Shown here: in pieces, positions 24,879 through 32,784 of the stretch
Layout: each line of letters begins with the position of its first letter
How positions within the stretch are numbered: the stretch's first letter is position 1
Assembly (NCBI GenBank): GCA_963738625.1
Contig: CAVTXH010000019.1
Span: 248,001 to 312,000, forward strand
DNA length: 64,000 nucleotides
From: UBA7672 sp963738625
GTDB taxonomy: Bacteria; Pseudomonadota; Alphaproteobacteria; Caulobacterales; Hyphomonadaceae
Direction: 5' to 3'
Notes under the pieces: generated by a model
What the model was told of the DNA's origin: nothing
Databases searched by the model: none
The model's input: only the letters and a program-made list of their open reading frames with translations
Position numbers and translations under genes: made by a program

Positions 24879-26324
24879 CTAGTTCGCCGGTCCCGATCCC
24901 GCCACGGCCGCTGGCGGCGGCGCGTTGGGGATCGTCTTCGACTTCACCAGCTTTGGCGTCTCGCCGAACTGCGCCGCGTTGTCGTCGGCGTCGGTATAGG
25001 CGGGCCAGGTGAAGCCGTCGGCGCAGGTCAGCGACTTGGCGTTCGGGTCCATCTTGTAGAAGGCGACCCAGCACGAGTTGACGCGCTTGGCGACGGCGCG
25101 GTCCTTGTCATTGATCTTGCCGGCAGCGCTTGCCGACCAGCTCGACGTATCGGGCGAGTCGAACGCGAACATGATTTCGGCCGAGTGGATCGCGCCGTTC
25201 TTCCATTCCGCTTTCCGGAACTCCGGCACATAGGCGAAGTGATAGAGCCATGCGCCCGCGCCGGCGTCGCCGGCGAGTTTCGCAATGGTGCGCGCGCCGT
25301 CGAAGCCGGGCTCGCCCGAGTTCGAACCGATCATCACCGGCACGTCGATTTCGCTTCCGGCATTGAGGGCGTCGACCGTGGCGACCGTCTTGAAGCGCCC
25401 GTCATTGGGGGCGCCGAAGCCGCGCTGCGTCGCCTCGCTGGCGACGATGGTCTGCGCCGAGATCGAGCGCAGCTGCGCCGCAGTTGCATCCTTGCCGGGC
25501 AAGCCAAGCGCGGTCGCGGCCTTGACGCCGGATTCTTCCGCCGCCGCCAGAGCCGTGCCCGGACGCAGCAGCGCGCCCGATTCCACGACGGCCTTGTGGT
25601 AGAGCCCCTTGGCGGCCGGAACCGACAGGAGATTCACGACCATGGCGGCGCCGGCTGACTGTCCGGCCAGCGTGACGTTGTCGGGATCGCCGCCGAACGC
25701 CGCCGCATTGCGCTTCACCCATTCAAGCGCCGCAACCGCATCCATCAGGGCATAGCCGCCGGTCCAGCCCTTGGTCCCGGCCTCTTTCGTCAGCGCCGGG
25801 TGCGCGAACGAGCCGAGCGCGCCGAGGCGATAGTTGATCGGAATGGTGATGACGCCGTTCCTGGCGTTGCTGGTCCCGTTGTACGAGCCGAGATGCCCGG
25901 CGCCGAGATAGGACGCGCCGCCATAGAGCCACACGACGATAGGCGCCTTGGTCGCGTTTGCGGGAGCGTAGACCTGGAGATACAGGCAGTCCTCCGATTG
26001 CAGGCCGGCGACGCCGCCGCCATTGGCGGTCTTGCCGTCGATATTGACCGGTTGCGGGCAGGGCGGCTCGTAGGCGATGGCGTAACGCTCGCCCGGCCAC
26101 TTGTCGGGCTTAGCAGGCGCCTTCCAGCGCAGCTCGCCGACGGGCGGCTTCGCGAACGGCACGCCGCGGAACACGTTCACGCCGTCGGCGGTCTCGCCGA
26201 TCAGCACGCCGCTGTCGATTGTCGCTTTCACGGTCGCGGGCTTCTTGGCGGCAGAGGCCTGCGCGAAGGCGGGCGATGCGGCCAGGACAACAGCCATCAT
26301 CAGCCCGGAAATCTGGGTTTTCAT
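24879..26324 (-). CDS. Exported type-B carboxylesterase
   Basis: The 481-residue protein has a signal peptide (about 1-22, ending SPAFAQA) and the type-B carboxylesterase fold. GVPFAKPPVGELRWKAP, SEDCLYLQVYAP, the GQSAGA nucleophile elbow with S223, and the acid/histidine region around SNSGEPGFDG and WPAYTDADDNAAQ are visible. It hydrolyses carboxylic esters, probably in the periplasm. The ATG at 26324 is preceded by ggaggg, which selects it over the longer frame to 26420. It diverges from the symporter gene across a palindrome-rich 209-nt region. It shares a secreted ester/amide-hydrolase theme with the convergent CocE gene. Confidence 0.9.
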   Translation of the reverse strand: MKTQISGLMMAVVLAASPAFAQASAAKKPATVKATIDSGVLIGETADGVNVFRGVPFAKPPVGELRWKAPAKPDKWPGERYAIAYEPPCPQPVNIDGKTANGGGVAGLQSEDCLYLQVYAPANATKAPIVVWLYGGASYLGAGHLGSYNGTSNARNGVITIPINYRLGALGSFAHPALTKEAGTKGWTGGYALMDAVAALEWVKRNAAAFGGDPDNVTLAGQSAGAAMVVNLLSVPAAKGLYHKAVVESGALLRPGTALAAAEESGVKAATALGLPGKDATAAQLRSISAQTIVASEATQRGFGAPNDGRFKTVATVDALNAGSEIDVPVMIGSNSGEPGFDGARTIAKLAGDAGAGAWLYHFAYVPEFRKAEWKNGAIHSAEIMFAFDSPDTSSWSASAAGKINDKDRAVAKRVNSCWVAFYKMDPNAKSLTCADGFTWPAYTDADDNAAQFGETPKLVKSKTIPNAPPPAAVAGSGPAN

Positions 26325-26391
26325 GAGGTCCCTCCCTTTGGGCCGGATATGCTTCCCGGCTGACCGTCCATGTAGATTGCAAATGACGCCG

Positions 26392-26437
26392 CGGCAATTG
26401 CCGTACGCCAAGCCCAGCATCGCCGGCTTGGCGTACG
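26392..26437. promoter_or_regulatory. Double palindrome between divergent esterase and symporter genes
   Basis: A perfect 12-bp palindrome (cggcaattgccg, 26392-26403) adjoins a perfect inverted repeat with 13-bp arms (26402-26414 and 26425-26437) around a 10-nt centre. Both sit 68-113 nt upstream of the esterase start and 97-142 nt upstream of the symporter start. The position suits an operator controlling both promoters; no regulator gene is adjacent. Confidence 0.45.
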
Positions 26438-26533
26438 ACGTATTGTCGGTGCGCGGCGTATCGCCATCGATGCATTCCTTGCTAGGCTTTGCTCGCGGAT
26501 CGAACGCCGCGGGGCAAGGATAGCGAACAACAT

Positions 26534-27796
26534 ATGCTGAAATGGCTGAGCCTGATCACGGTGCTCGCGCTGGCTGCGGGCGTCGCCATTGGCTGGGCGA
26601 TCGGTCGGTGGGCGCCTGGGCTGGGGCCGTTTGCCGAGCAGATCGAGTATCTCGGCGCGCTGTGGCTCAACCTGTTGCGGATGACGATCATCCCCCTGGT
26701 GTTCTCGCTTCTGGTCACGGGCATCGCGTCCGTCGCCAACGCTGCATCGACCGGAAAACTCGCCGCGCGCTCCATCATGATCTTCGCCGTGATGCTGGTC
26801 ACGGCGACCGCCTATGCCTGCATCGTCCTGCCGATCGCCTACACCATCTGGCCGGTCGATCCCGGCGCCGCCGCCGGTTTCATTGCCGGGGCAGGAGCCA
26901 AGCCGGTCGAGCCTGTTTCGCCGCCCAGCGTCGGCGAATGGCTGGCGCAGCTGGCGCCCTCCAATCCAATCGCCGCTGCGGCCGAGACGGCCGTGCTGCC
27001 TCTGGTGGTGTTCGCGATCTTCTTCGGCTTCGCTGCGACCCGCCTTCCCGCGGCCCAGCGCGAGCCGATGGTGGCCTTCTTCCGCGCCGTCGCCGACACG
27101 ATGATCGTCATCGTGCGCTGGGTGCTGTTTGCAGCGCCGCTCGGCGTCTTCGCCCTGTCGCTGGGGGTCGGTCTGCGTTCAGGGGCGGACGTGGTCGGGT
27201 TGCTCGTCCAATATGTCGTCATCGCCTGCGTCATCACCGCTGGCATCGTCTTGATGGCCTTCCTGTTCGCCGTGATCTGGGGCCGCGCCAATCCGCTGCG
27301 CTTCCTCACCGCCGCGGCGCCCGTGCTCGCCGTCGCCTTCTCCAGCCGCTCGTCGCTGGCTTCGCTGCCGCTGATGGTCGAACGGATGCGCGATGCGATG
27401 GATGTCCAGGCTCGCACCGCCAACGTCACCCTGCCGCTGGCCGTCGCTGTCTTCCGCATGACCAGCCCGGTCACCAATCTCGCTGTCGTCTTCTTTTCCG
27501 CCGCTGTCTTCGGCGTCGAACTCGGGCCGGCGCAAGTCGTCGCCGGCGGCTTCGTCGCCATCGCCATCAGCATCGGCTCGGTCGGCTTGCCAGGCGAGAT
27601 ATCCTTCGTCGCCAGCGTCGCGCCGATCTCCATTGCCATGGGCGTGCCGATCGAACTGCTCGGCATCCTGGTCGGCGTCGAGGCGATCCCAGACACGTTC
27701 CGCACGCTGGGCAACGTCTCCGGCGACATGGCCGCGACCGTGATCGCCAACCGGGGTGAAATGCCTCCTAGCCCGGAAGAGGCGATGGCCGCCTGA
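26534..27796 (+). CDS. Dicarboxylate/amino acid:cation symporter (DAACS/SDF family)
   Basis: The 420-residue membrane protein has about eight helices and two re-entrant loops. Family motifs are LLRMTIIPLVFSLLVTGI in helix 3, the serine-rich re-entrant loop AFSSRSSLASLPLM near 275-290, and the helix-7 substrate/sodium motif RMTSPVTNLAVV (NMDGT in classic members). It imports C4-dicarboxylates or acidic amino acids with Na+ or H+. The helix-7 NMDGT is replaced by RMTSP, so ion or substrate preference may differ. The ATG at 26534 is chosen over the TTG at 26489. Its 3' end overlaps the convergent alpha/beta-hydrolase gene by 29 nt. Confidence 0.88.
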   Translation: MLKWLSLITVLALAAGVAIGWAIGRWAPGLGPFAEQIEYLGALWLNLLRMTIIPLVFSLLVTGIASVANAASTGKLAARSIMIFAVMLVTATAYACIVLPIAYTIWPVDPGAAAGFIAGAGAKPVEPVSPPSVGEWLAQLAPSNPIAAAAETAVLPLVVFAIFFGFAATRLPAAQREPMVAFFRAVADTMIVIVRWVLFAAPLGVFALSLGVGLRSGADVVGLLVQYVVIACVITAGIVLMAFLFAVIWGRANPLRFLTAAAPVLAVAFSSRSSLASLPLMVERMRDAMDVQARTANVTLPLAVAVFRMTSPVTNLAVVFFSAAVFGVELGPAQVVAGGFVAIAISIGSVGLPGEISFVASVAPISIAMGVPIELLGILVGVEAIPDTFRTLGNVSGDMAATVIANRGEMPPSPEEAMAA

Positions 27797-28832
27797 CCAC
27801 GCGCGCCGCCGCCAGCACCTCGTCGATCGCCGAGACGACATAGTCGGGCTTGAAGAAAAAGAAAGCGTGGTTGGAGTCAGGCACGATCTGCAGCCGGCCC
27901 TTGCTCGACCACGCCGCGATGTCGGCCTGCAGCTTGCGCCACACCACTTCGTTGACCGGTATCTTGGCGCCTGCCACCAGCCCGTCCGGCGACAGGAGAT
28001 AGGCGTTGCGGGAATCCTCGTTCTTCCACGCCTGCGTCAGTTCCGGCAGCTCGCGCGCCAGCACCACCACCGGCCAGTTCTGCAGGTCGCGATACCGCCC
28101 CGCCGTCTTTAACGTCTCGCCGCGCCTGCGCGCCTCGCGCGCATTGGCCTCGGCGGATGTCGGAAAGAAGGCCTGCACATCGCCCGCGATCGACGGGTCG
28201 CTCGGGTAGGGCGTGAGGCGCATCAGCCCCGTCCACTTCAGGGCAAGGCCCAGTTCCTGTGCAGGCGTCACATAGTCGCCGGCCGGAAGTCCCGCCTCGC
28301 GGAACTTCTCGTCCTGGTCCGGGTGCGATGAGTCGGCGAACACCATGCCGGCGATCTCGTCCTTGTAGAGACCGGCGAAGATCATGTTGTAGAGCCCGCC
28401 TCGCGAATGAGCGACCAGTACATAGGGCGGCTTCTCGCCTGCGGCGGCCAGCGCCGCGTGCAGGTCGCGCGCGACTTCCTCCGGCTCGAACTGTCCCCTG
28501 TTCGGATCGCTCCAGAGAATGCCTGCGCGACTGTAGGCGCATGCCCGCGCGGTCTTCGACACGCGCTCCAGCACCGGCGTCCAGCCGAGCGAGCCCAGCA
28601 TGTCGCCGCCAGACTGGAACACGACGGTAGGCCCGTCCTTGCCCCGGCAGTCGATCTGGATTTTCCGCCCGCCGCCCACGTCCACCAGCCGGCCCTTGAC
28701 CGGATGATTCCTCTCCGCCTGCGCGGCGAGAATGCTCTCGCACCCGGCGGAGAGCGCAAGAAAGGGCAGGGCCAGCGCGAGCAGCAAGGCCCGCACGCCC
28801 GGTTCTCTTTGCTGACAGTCAGGGTTCAGCAT
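27768..28832 (-). CDS. Alpha/beta-hydrolase lipoprotein
   Basis: The 354-residue protein has a hydrophobic N-terminal segment ending in the lipobox LSAGC (C31), so the mature enzyme is probably lipid-anchored. The alpha/beta-hydrolase core shows VVFQSGGDMLGS (oxyanion), the nucleophile elbow AHSRGG with S143, FADSSHPDQDE and the terminal DSNHAFFFFKPD histidine. Substrate is unknown. The ATG at 28832 gives 12 residues before the hydrophobic stretch; a GTG at 28796 (MRALLLALALPFLAL) would give a more typical lipoprotein signal. The 3' end overlaps the symporter gene by 29 nt. Confidence 0.82.
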   Translation of the reverse strand: MLNPDCQQREPGVRALLLALALPFLALSAGCESILAAQAERNHPVKGRLVDVGGGRKIQIDCRGKDGPTVVFQSGGDMLGSLGWTPVLERVSKTARACAYSRAGILWSDPNRGQFEPEEVARDLHAALAAAGEKPPYVLVAHSRGGLYNMIFAGLYKDEIAGMVFADSSHPDQDEKFREAGLPAGDYVTPAQELGLALKWTGLMRLTPYPSDPSIAGDVQAFFPTSAEANAREARRRGETLKTAGRYRDLQNWPVVVLARELPELTQAWKNEDSRNAYLLSPDGLVAGAKIPVNEVVWRKLQADIAAWSSKGRLQIVPDSNHAFFFFKPDYVVSAIDEVLAAARVVRRPSPLPG

Positions 28833-28960
28833 CAGGCGTTTTTAGGCGCCTCGGCGCCCGAGCGCCACATCACATTGCGGTAAGCATAGAACGCAAAACG
28901 CCGCCACGGATCTCCGCAGCGGCGCTGTGCAACGCAAATGCAGCCGGCGCGCGGCCGATA

Positions 28961-29296
28961 CTAGCGAACAGTGACTTCCATTTCGCCGAAGTCGGCGGCG
29001 ATCATGAACTTGTCGCCAGATGTCTTGCCGACAGGATATTCCGTGCACTGGTTTTCGATCATGCCGGGAACTGTCAGGCACAGCTTGGTTCCCTCAACCT
29101 TGTAGGTGCCGGCAAATTGGCCATCGAATCCGGAGAAGGTGCCGTCGGGTTTGAAATCCATATTGCCTTCCATGCCCATGACCGAGAGCGTCATGCCCTT
29201 CTCGACAATGGTCTTGAGCGTGTCGGACGGCGGCGCCTGCGCAAAGGCGGGTGCGGCGCACAGAACGGCGGCGATAGCGAGCGTCTTCAGCTTCAT
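28961..29296 (-). CDS. Small exported protein, hypothetical
   Basis: The 111-residue protein has a clear signal peptide (MKLKTLAIAAVLCAAPAFAQ, cleavage after residue 20). The mature part is a beta-rich small domain with DFKPDGTFSGFDGQFAGTYKVEGTKLCLTVPG, resembling a lipocalin-like or META-type barrel, with two cysteines that could pair. No named family was recognised. A gggagga box precedes the ATG at 29296. It is divergent from trmD. Confidence 0.75.
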   Translation of the reverse strand: MKLKTLAIAAVLCAAPAFAQAPPSDTLKTIVEKGMTLSVMGMEGNMDFKPDGTFSGFDGQFAGTYKVEGTKLCLTVPGMIENQCTEYPVGKTSGDKFMIAADFGEMEVTVR

Positions 29297-29417
29297 GAAA
29301 GTCCTCCCAGCGGGCTTATGGAAACGGCCGAGTTTCCGTAGCATTGAATCGAAATCAGAAAAAGAGGCGTTGCAGCAAAAGCTGCACTTCCCGCAGCGGC
29401 GATGATAACAGGCCGTC

Positions 29418-30158
29418 ATGTCCTTCCGGGTTTCCTGCCTGACGCTTTTTCCCGAGGCCTTCCCCGGCCTCCTTGGCGTCTCGATCGTCGGTGCGGCGCT
29501 CAAGCGCGGCGTGTGGGAGCTGGAGACGGTCGACATCCGCAAGTTCGGCCTTGGCAAACACCGGACTGTCGACGACACGCCCTCGGGCGGCGGGGCCGGC
29601 ATGGTGATGCGGGCTGACGTGGCGGCAGCGGCGATCGACAGCGTCGAACAGGCCGGCCGGCCGCGCATCTATCTCTCGCCGCGAGGCAAGCCGCTGACCC
29701 AGGCCCGCGTCAGGGAGCTGGCGGCGGGTCCGGGGGTCATCCTTCTGTGCGGCCGGTTCGAGGGCCTGGACGAACGTGTCATCGAGGGTCGCGGCCTCGA
29801 AGAAGTGTCGCTGGGGGATTTCGTGCTCGCCGGCGGGGAGGTCGCCGCCCACGCCCTGATCGAGGCCTGCGTTCGCCTTCTGCCGGGAGTGGCCGGAAAC
29901 GCCGATTCCCTCGCCGAGGAGAGTTTCGAGACCGGCCTGCTGGAGCATCCCCAGTACACCCGCCCTCAAACCTGGGAGGGAAGGGACATCCCGGAAGCGT
30001 TAACCTCCGGCGATCACGCCCGGATCCGCGCCTGGCGGCGAAATCAGGCCGAGGAGTTGACGAAAGCCAGAAGACCGGATTTATACGCCGCTTCCCGGGG
30101 TCCCGACGGTTCCGGGCTCCCTCCCGCGCGGACGAAACCGCGCCAGGACAAGACCTGA
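29418..30158 (+). CDS. trmD: tRNA (guanine-37-N1)-methyltransferase
   Basis: The 246-residue SPOUT methyltransferase shows VSCLTLFPEAFPG, the DDTPSGGGAGMVMR loop, IYLSPRGKPLTQ, LLCGRFEGLDERV and SLGDFVLAGGEVAA, forming the trefoil-knot SAM site, and EHPQYTRP near the tail. It methylates G37 of several tRNAs and prevents frameshifting. The start is the ATG at 29418. rplS follows after 17 nt. The rpsP and rimM genes that usually precede trmD are not present here. Confidence 0.96.
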   Translation: MSFRVSCLTLFPEAFPGLLGVSIVGAALKRGVWELETVDIRKFGLGKHRTVDDTPSGGGAGMVMRADVAAAAIDSVEQAGRPRIYLSPRGKPLTQARVRELAAGPGVILLCGRFEGLDERVIEGRGLEEVSLGDFVLAGGEVAAHALIEACVRLLPGVAGNADSLAEESFETGLLEHPQYTRPQTWEGRDIPEALTSGDHARIRAWRRNQAEELTKARRPDLYAASRGPDGSGLPPARTKPRQDKT

Positions 30159-30175
30159 ACCCGATAGGCGCCCCA

Positions 30176-30577
30176 ATGACCGCCAAGCTGATCCAGACCC
30201 TCGAACGCGAGGAAATCGCCCGCGTTACCGAAGGCAAGAAGCTCCCGGACTTCGCGCCCGGCGACACGCTCCGCGTCAACGTGAAGATCTCCGAAGGCGA
30301 CCGCGAGCGCATCCAGGCGTTCGAAGGCCTGTGCATCGCCCGCTCGGGCGCCGGCGTGAACGAGAACTTCACCGTGCGCAAACTGTCGTTCGGCGAAGGC
30401 GTCGAGCGGGTATTCCCGGTCAACTCGCCCGTGCTCGACTCGATCGAAGTTCGCCGCAAAGGCAAGGTTCGCCGCGCCAAGCTTTACTATCTGCGCGGCC
30501 GCACCGGCAAACGCGCACGCATCGCCGAAAAGACCGGCGCTACGCGCGACGAAGGTACGGATACCGCCGAGAGCTGA
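30176..30577 (+). CDS. rplS: 50S ribosomal protein L19
   Basis: The 133-residue protein has the L19 core: FAPGDTLRVNVKISEGDRERIQ, FEGLCIARSGAGVNENFTVRK, GVERVFPVNSP and VRRAKLYYLRGRTGKRARI. L19 sits at the subunit interface. The ATG at 30176 lies 17 nt after trmD and gives the usual start MTAKLIQTLE; an upstream open frame to 29747 overlaps trmD and is discarded. A strong terminator follows at 30617. Confidence 0.96.
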   Translation: MTAKLIQTLEREEIARVTEGKKLPDFAPGDTLRVNVKISEGDRERIQAFEGLCIARSGAGVNENFTVRKLSFGEGVERVFPVNSPVLDSIEVRRKGKVRRAKLYYLRGRTGKRARIAEKTGATRDEGTDTAES

Positions 30578-30616
30578 GGCTCTCCGCCTTTTTCCGATCC
30601 TGATGTGATGGTCTGA

Positions 30617-30654
30617 GCGCCGTGCCCCGCCAAGGGCGCGGCGCAAATCTTTTT
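30617..30654 (+). terminator. Intrinsic terminator after rplS
   Basis: An 11-bp stem (gcgccgtgccc / gggcgcggcgc, one G-U pair) with a 6-nt loop is followed by aaatcttttt. It starts 39 nt after the rplS stop and ends the trmD-rplS transcript. Confidence 0.8.
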
Positions 30655-30809
30655 GGGACTCGGAATCAGCGCAACAGCGATACGCAGCGCCGCCCATCCG
30701 ACAGCAATTCCTGGCGACACCCGCGTTCGCATTCCCGATGTCGCCCAGGCGCGCGTTCTCGAAAAGGCGCGCCGGGCTCTGCGACTGTGCAGGCGACAGC
30801 CTGAAAGAA

Positions 30810-30836
30810 AACGGCCCGCCGACAGGGCAGGCCGTT
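30810..30836 (-). terminator. Intrinsic terminator after tonB
   Basis: Read on the minus strand, an 11-bp stem (aacggcctgcc / ggcgggccgtt, one U-G pair) with a 5-nt loop is followed by ttctttc. It lies 28 nt beyond the tonB stop codon. Confidence 0.75.
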
Positions 30837-30864
30837 CCTTTACTCCACTCACTCTGCAGAACGC

Positions 30865-31503
30865 TTAGGTGCGGGCGTCCTTCAGGTTCCACTGATAGGC
30901 AACCTTGTGCCCGCACATGGGCCGGGCGATGCCGCCGACCGAACCCGGCGTGAACTTCTCGTTGCGGATCCACTTGGCGGCCGCCTCGTCGAGACGCGGC
31001 GAACCGCTGGTGGCGGCGACGGTGACCGATTGCACGCGGCCCTTGTCGGTGATGCAGACCTCCAGCTGGGTTGTGCCGTGTTCCTGCGCGCGGATCGACA
31101 GCGCCGGATAGTCAGGCTTTTGGCCAGGGCGCAGCTTGGGCGCCACGCGGTTCGACCCGGCGAGCAATGTCGGCCCGGGCGCCGCCTCGACCGGAACGGG
31201 CGGGGAAGGCGGGGCAAGGATGGGCGGCGGCGTCTCCACTACGATCGGGATGTCCGGCACGATCAGCGGCGGCGCGTCGAGCTTCACCTCGATCTTGGGT
31301 TCTTCCTCCGGCAGCGGCAGGGGGTTCACGATCTCCTCCGGCGCGATCATCACCAGCTCGGTCTTCTTCTCCTGGATCGGCAGGAAGTTCTGCGCGAAAC
31401 CGGAGCTGAACACGTAGCCAGCGCCCAAGGTCATGGCGACGGCGGCAACGATGCCGGTGACGCGCGTCGTGCCGCCGCCGGATTGATGAGCGTTTGCGTA
31501 CAT
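30865..31503 (-). CDS. tonB: TonB-family energy transducer
   Basis: The 212-residue protein has a short cytoplasmic start, one membrane helix (about 16-38, RVTGIVAAVAMTLGAGYVF), a proline-rich periplasmic spacer (about 58-110, with PLPLPEEEP and PPPILAPPSPPVPV) and a C-terminal TonB domain from PDYPALSIRAQEHGTTQLEVCI. It transmits proton-motive force from ExbBD to outer-membrane receptors. A gaggaggt box lies 3-4 nt before the ATG at 31503. exbB/exbD are not adjacent. The two cysteines in the C-terminal domain (EVCIT and PMCGHK) could form a disulphide. Confidence 0.92.
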   Translation of the reverse strand: MYANAHQSGGGTTRVTGIVAAVAMTLGAGYVFSSGFAQNFLPIQEKKTELVMIAPEEIVNPLPLPEEEPKIEVKLDAPPLIVPDIPIVVETPPPILAPPSPPVPVEAAPGPTLLAGSNRVAPKLRPGQKPDYPALSIRAQEHGTTQLEVCITDKGRVQSVTVAATSGSPRLDEAAAKWIRNEKFTPGSVGGIARPMCGHKVAYQWNLKDART

Positions 31504-31810
31504 AACGACCTCCTCGCAAATGCCCGCTCTGGCCCGATTGCCTGCTGGGTCTGTTTCTCAATATATGGTGTCGCGAGAGTGCGACTTCCAAGAACTCTGC
31601 AGGATAGAACACAGAGTATTTGCAGCGGGTTCCGAGGCGTTCGGCGTTCGATTGCGGCAGGTTCATGTCGAAAAGTGGCGACCCGCGTCGAATACTCGGC
31701 GCGCGCCGAAAGTCTTCTTGTCTGTTCTGTAGTTCCAGAATCAGCGGGCGATGGCGCGCTGTGAAAAGCTGCCGCTGTAATCTTTCAGCGCGCGCCGGCC
31801 GTGATGGGCC
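31504..31810. other. 307-nt intergenic region upstream of tonB
   Basis: No convincing gene is present. The right half adjoins the 3' end of the acetyltransferase gene, and the left part should hold the tonB promoter. It contains an imperfect hairpin at 31753-31796 (ggcgcgctg paired with cagcgcgc, extended by aaag/cttt after a 2-nt bulge) that lacks a T tract. No Fur-box-like sequence was recognised. Confidence 0.4.
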
Positions 31811-32350
31811 TCAGTGCTGGGGAAGGCTCGCCGCGCCGCCATTGAGCGCGCGCTGCATCAGGACGGTGTCGCACCAGCGCCCGAACTTGAAGCCCGAGCC
31901 CTCGATGCGTCCGCAATGTGCAAAGCCTATCGCCGCGTGCAGCCGTATGGAGGCGGTGTTGACGCCGCCATCGCCGATCACCGCGATCATCTGGCGGTAT
32001 CCGCGCGCCTCGCTCTCGCGGAGCAGTCGGGCGAGCAGCAGCTTGCCGACGCCGCGTCCCTGCCAGTCGGGGGACAGGTAGATCGAATCCTCGACCGCAT
32101 AGCGATAGGCCGCCCGCGTGCGGAACGGGCCCGCATAGGCATAGCCCGCTATGGCGCCGTCATCGGCGTCGGCCACGATGTAGGGAAACCTGCCCGCCGC
32201 CAGCAGGGCGAAACGCGAGCCCATTTCGGCGCGCGACGGCGCCTCGTACTCATAGCTCGCCGTGCCGAAGAGAACGGCGTGCTCATAGATTTTCGTGATG
32301 GCGTCGAGATCGGCTTCTGTCGCCGGGCGTATGGCGATGGCGCCCGTCAC
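31811..32350 (-). CDS. GNAT N-acetyltransferase of the phosphinothricin/arsinothricin (ArsN1-like) type
   Basis: The 179-residue acetyltransferase has IRPATEADLDAITKIYEHAV, the YAYAGPFRTRAAYRYAVEDS segment, the acetyl-CoA loop QGRGVGKLLLARLL, MIAVIGDGGVNTASIRLH and GRWCDTVLMQRAL, a pattern typical of PAT/Bar and ArsN1 enzymes. These acetylate phosphinothricin; ArsN1 from ars operons also detoxifies arsinothricin. The GTG start at 32350 overlaps the arsC stop (gtga), so translation is coupled to arsC. Its place after an aquaporin and arsC favours the ArsN1 role over YncA-like methionine-sulfone acetylation, but this is inference from context. Confidence 0.8.
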   Translation of the reverse strand: MTGAIAIRPATEADLDAITKIYEHAVLFGTASYEYEAPSRAEMGSRFALLAAGRFPYIVADADDGAIAGYAYAGPFRTRAAYRYAVEDSIYLSPDWQGRGVGKLLLARLLRESEARGYRQMIAVIGDGGVNTASIRLHAAIGFAHCGRIEGSGFKFGRWCDTVLMQRALNGGAASLPQH

Positions 32351-32784
32351 GCAGCAACCCGCTTGCCTGAAGCGTCGATGAGCGGCGAGCCGTCTTCCTT
32401 GTTGAACGGTCCCGGCGGCCAGCGCTCCAGAAGGTCCAGCACCGTCTCGCTGGGGCGGCAGAGCCTGACGCCCTTCGGCGTCGCCACGATCGGACGGTTG
32501 ACCAGGATGGGATGCTGCATCATGGCCGCGACCAGCCTTTCCTCGCTCACGCCCTCCGCCATCAGCCCAAGTTCGGCCGCCGGCGATTTGGTCTCGCGCA
32601 GGGCTTCTCGCGCGCTAAGCCCCGCGGCGGCAAACAAGGCCAGCAGCTGCGGCCGCGACCAGCCGTCGCTCAGATAGTCGATCACGACGGGCGCATATCC
32701 GGCAGCCTCGATGATCGCCAGCACATTGCGCGACGTGCCGCAGTCGGGATGGTGATGGATGACGATGGGAAAACGCGCGGTCAT
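32347..32784 (-). CDS. arsC: Glutaredoxin-coupled arsenate reductase
   Basis: The 145-residue protein has the plasmid-R773-type ArsC motif HX3CX3R as H11-HPD-C15-GTS-R19, the catalytic cysteine region. It also has the family blocks EALRETKSPAAELGL, HPILVNRPIV with the substrate-binding arginine, and LCRPSETVLDLL. It reduces arsenate to arsenite using glutathione and glutaredoxin. The ATG at 32784 overlaps the aquaporin stop (atga). Products of the operon would reduce arsenate, let arsenite out, and modify an organoarsenical. Confidence 0.9.
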   Translation of the reverse strand: MTARFPIVIHHHPDCGTSRNVLAIIEAAGYAPVVIDYLSDGWSRPQLLALFAAAGLSAREALRETKSPAAELGLMAEGVSEERLVAAMMQHPILVNRPIVATPKGVRLCRPSETVLDLLERWPPGPFNKEDGSPLIDASGKRVAA

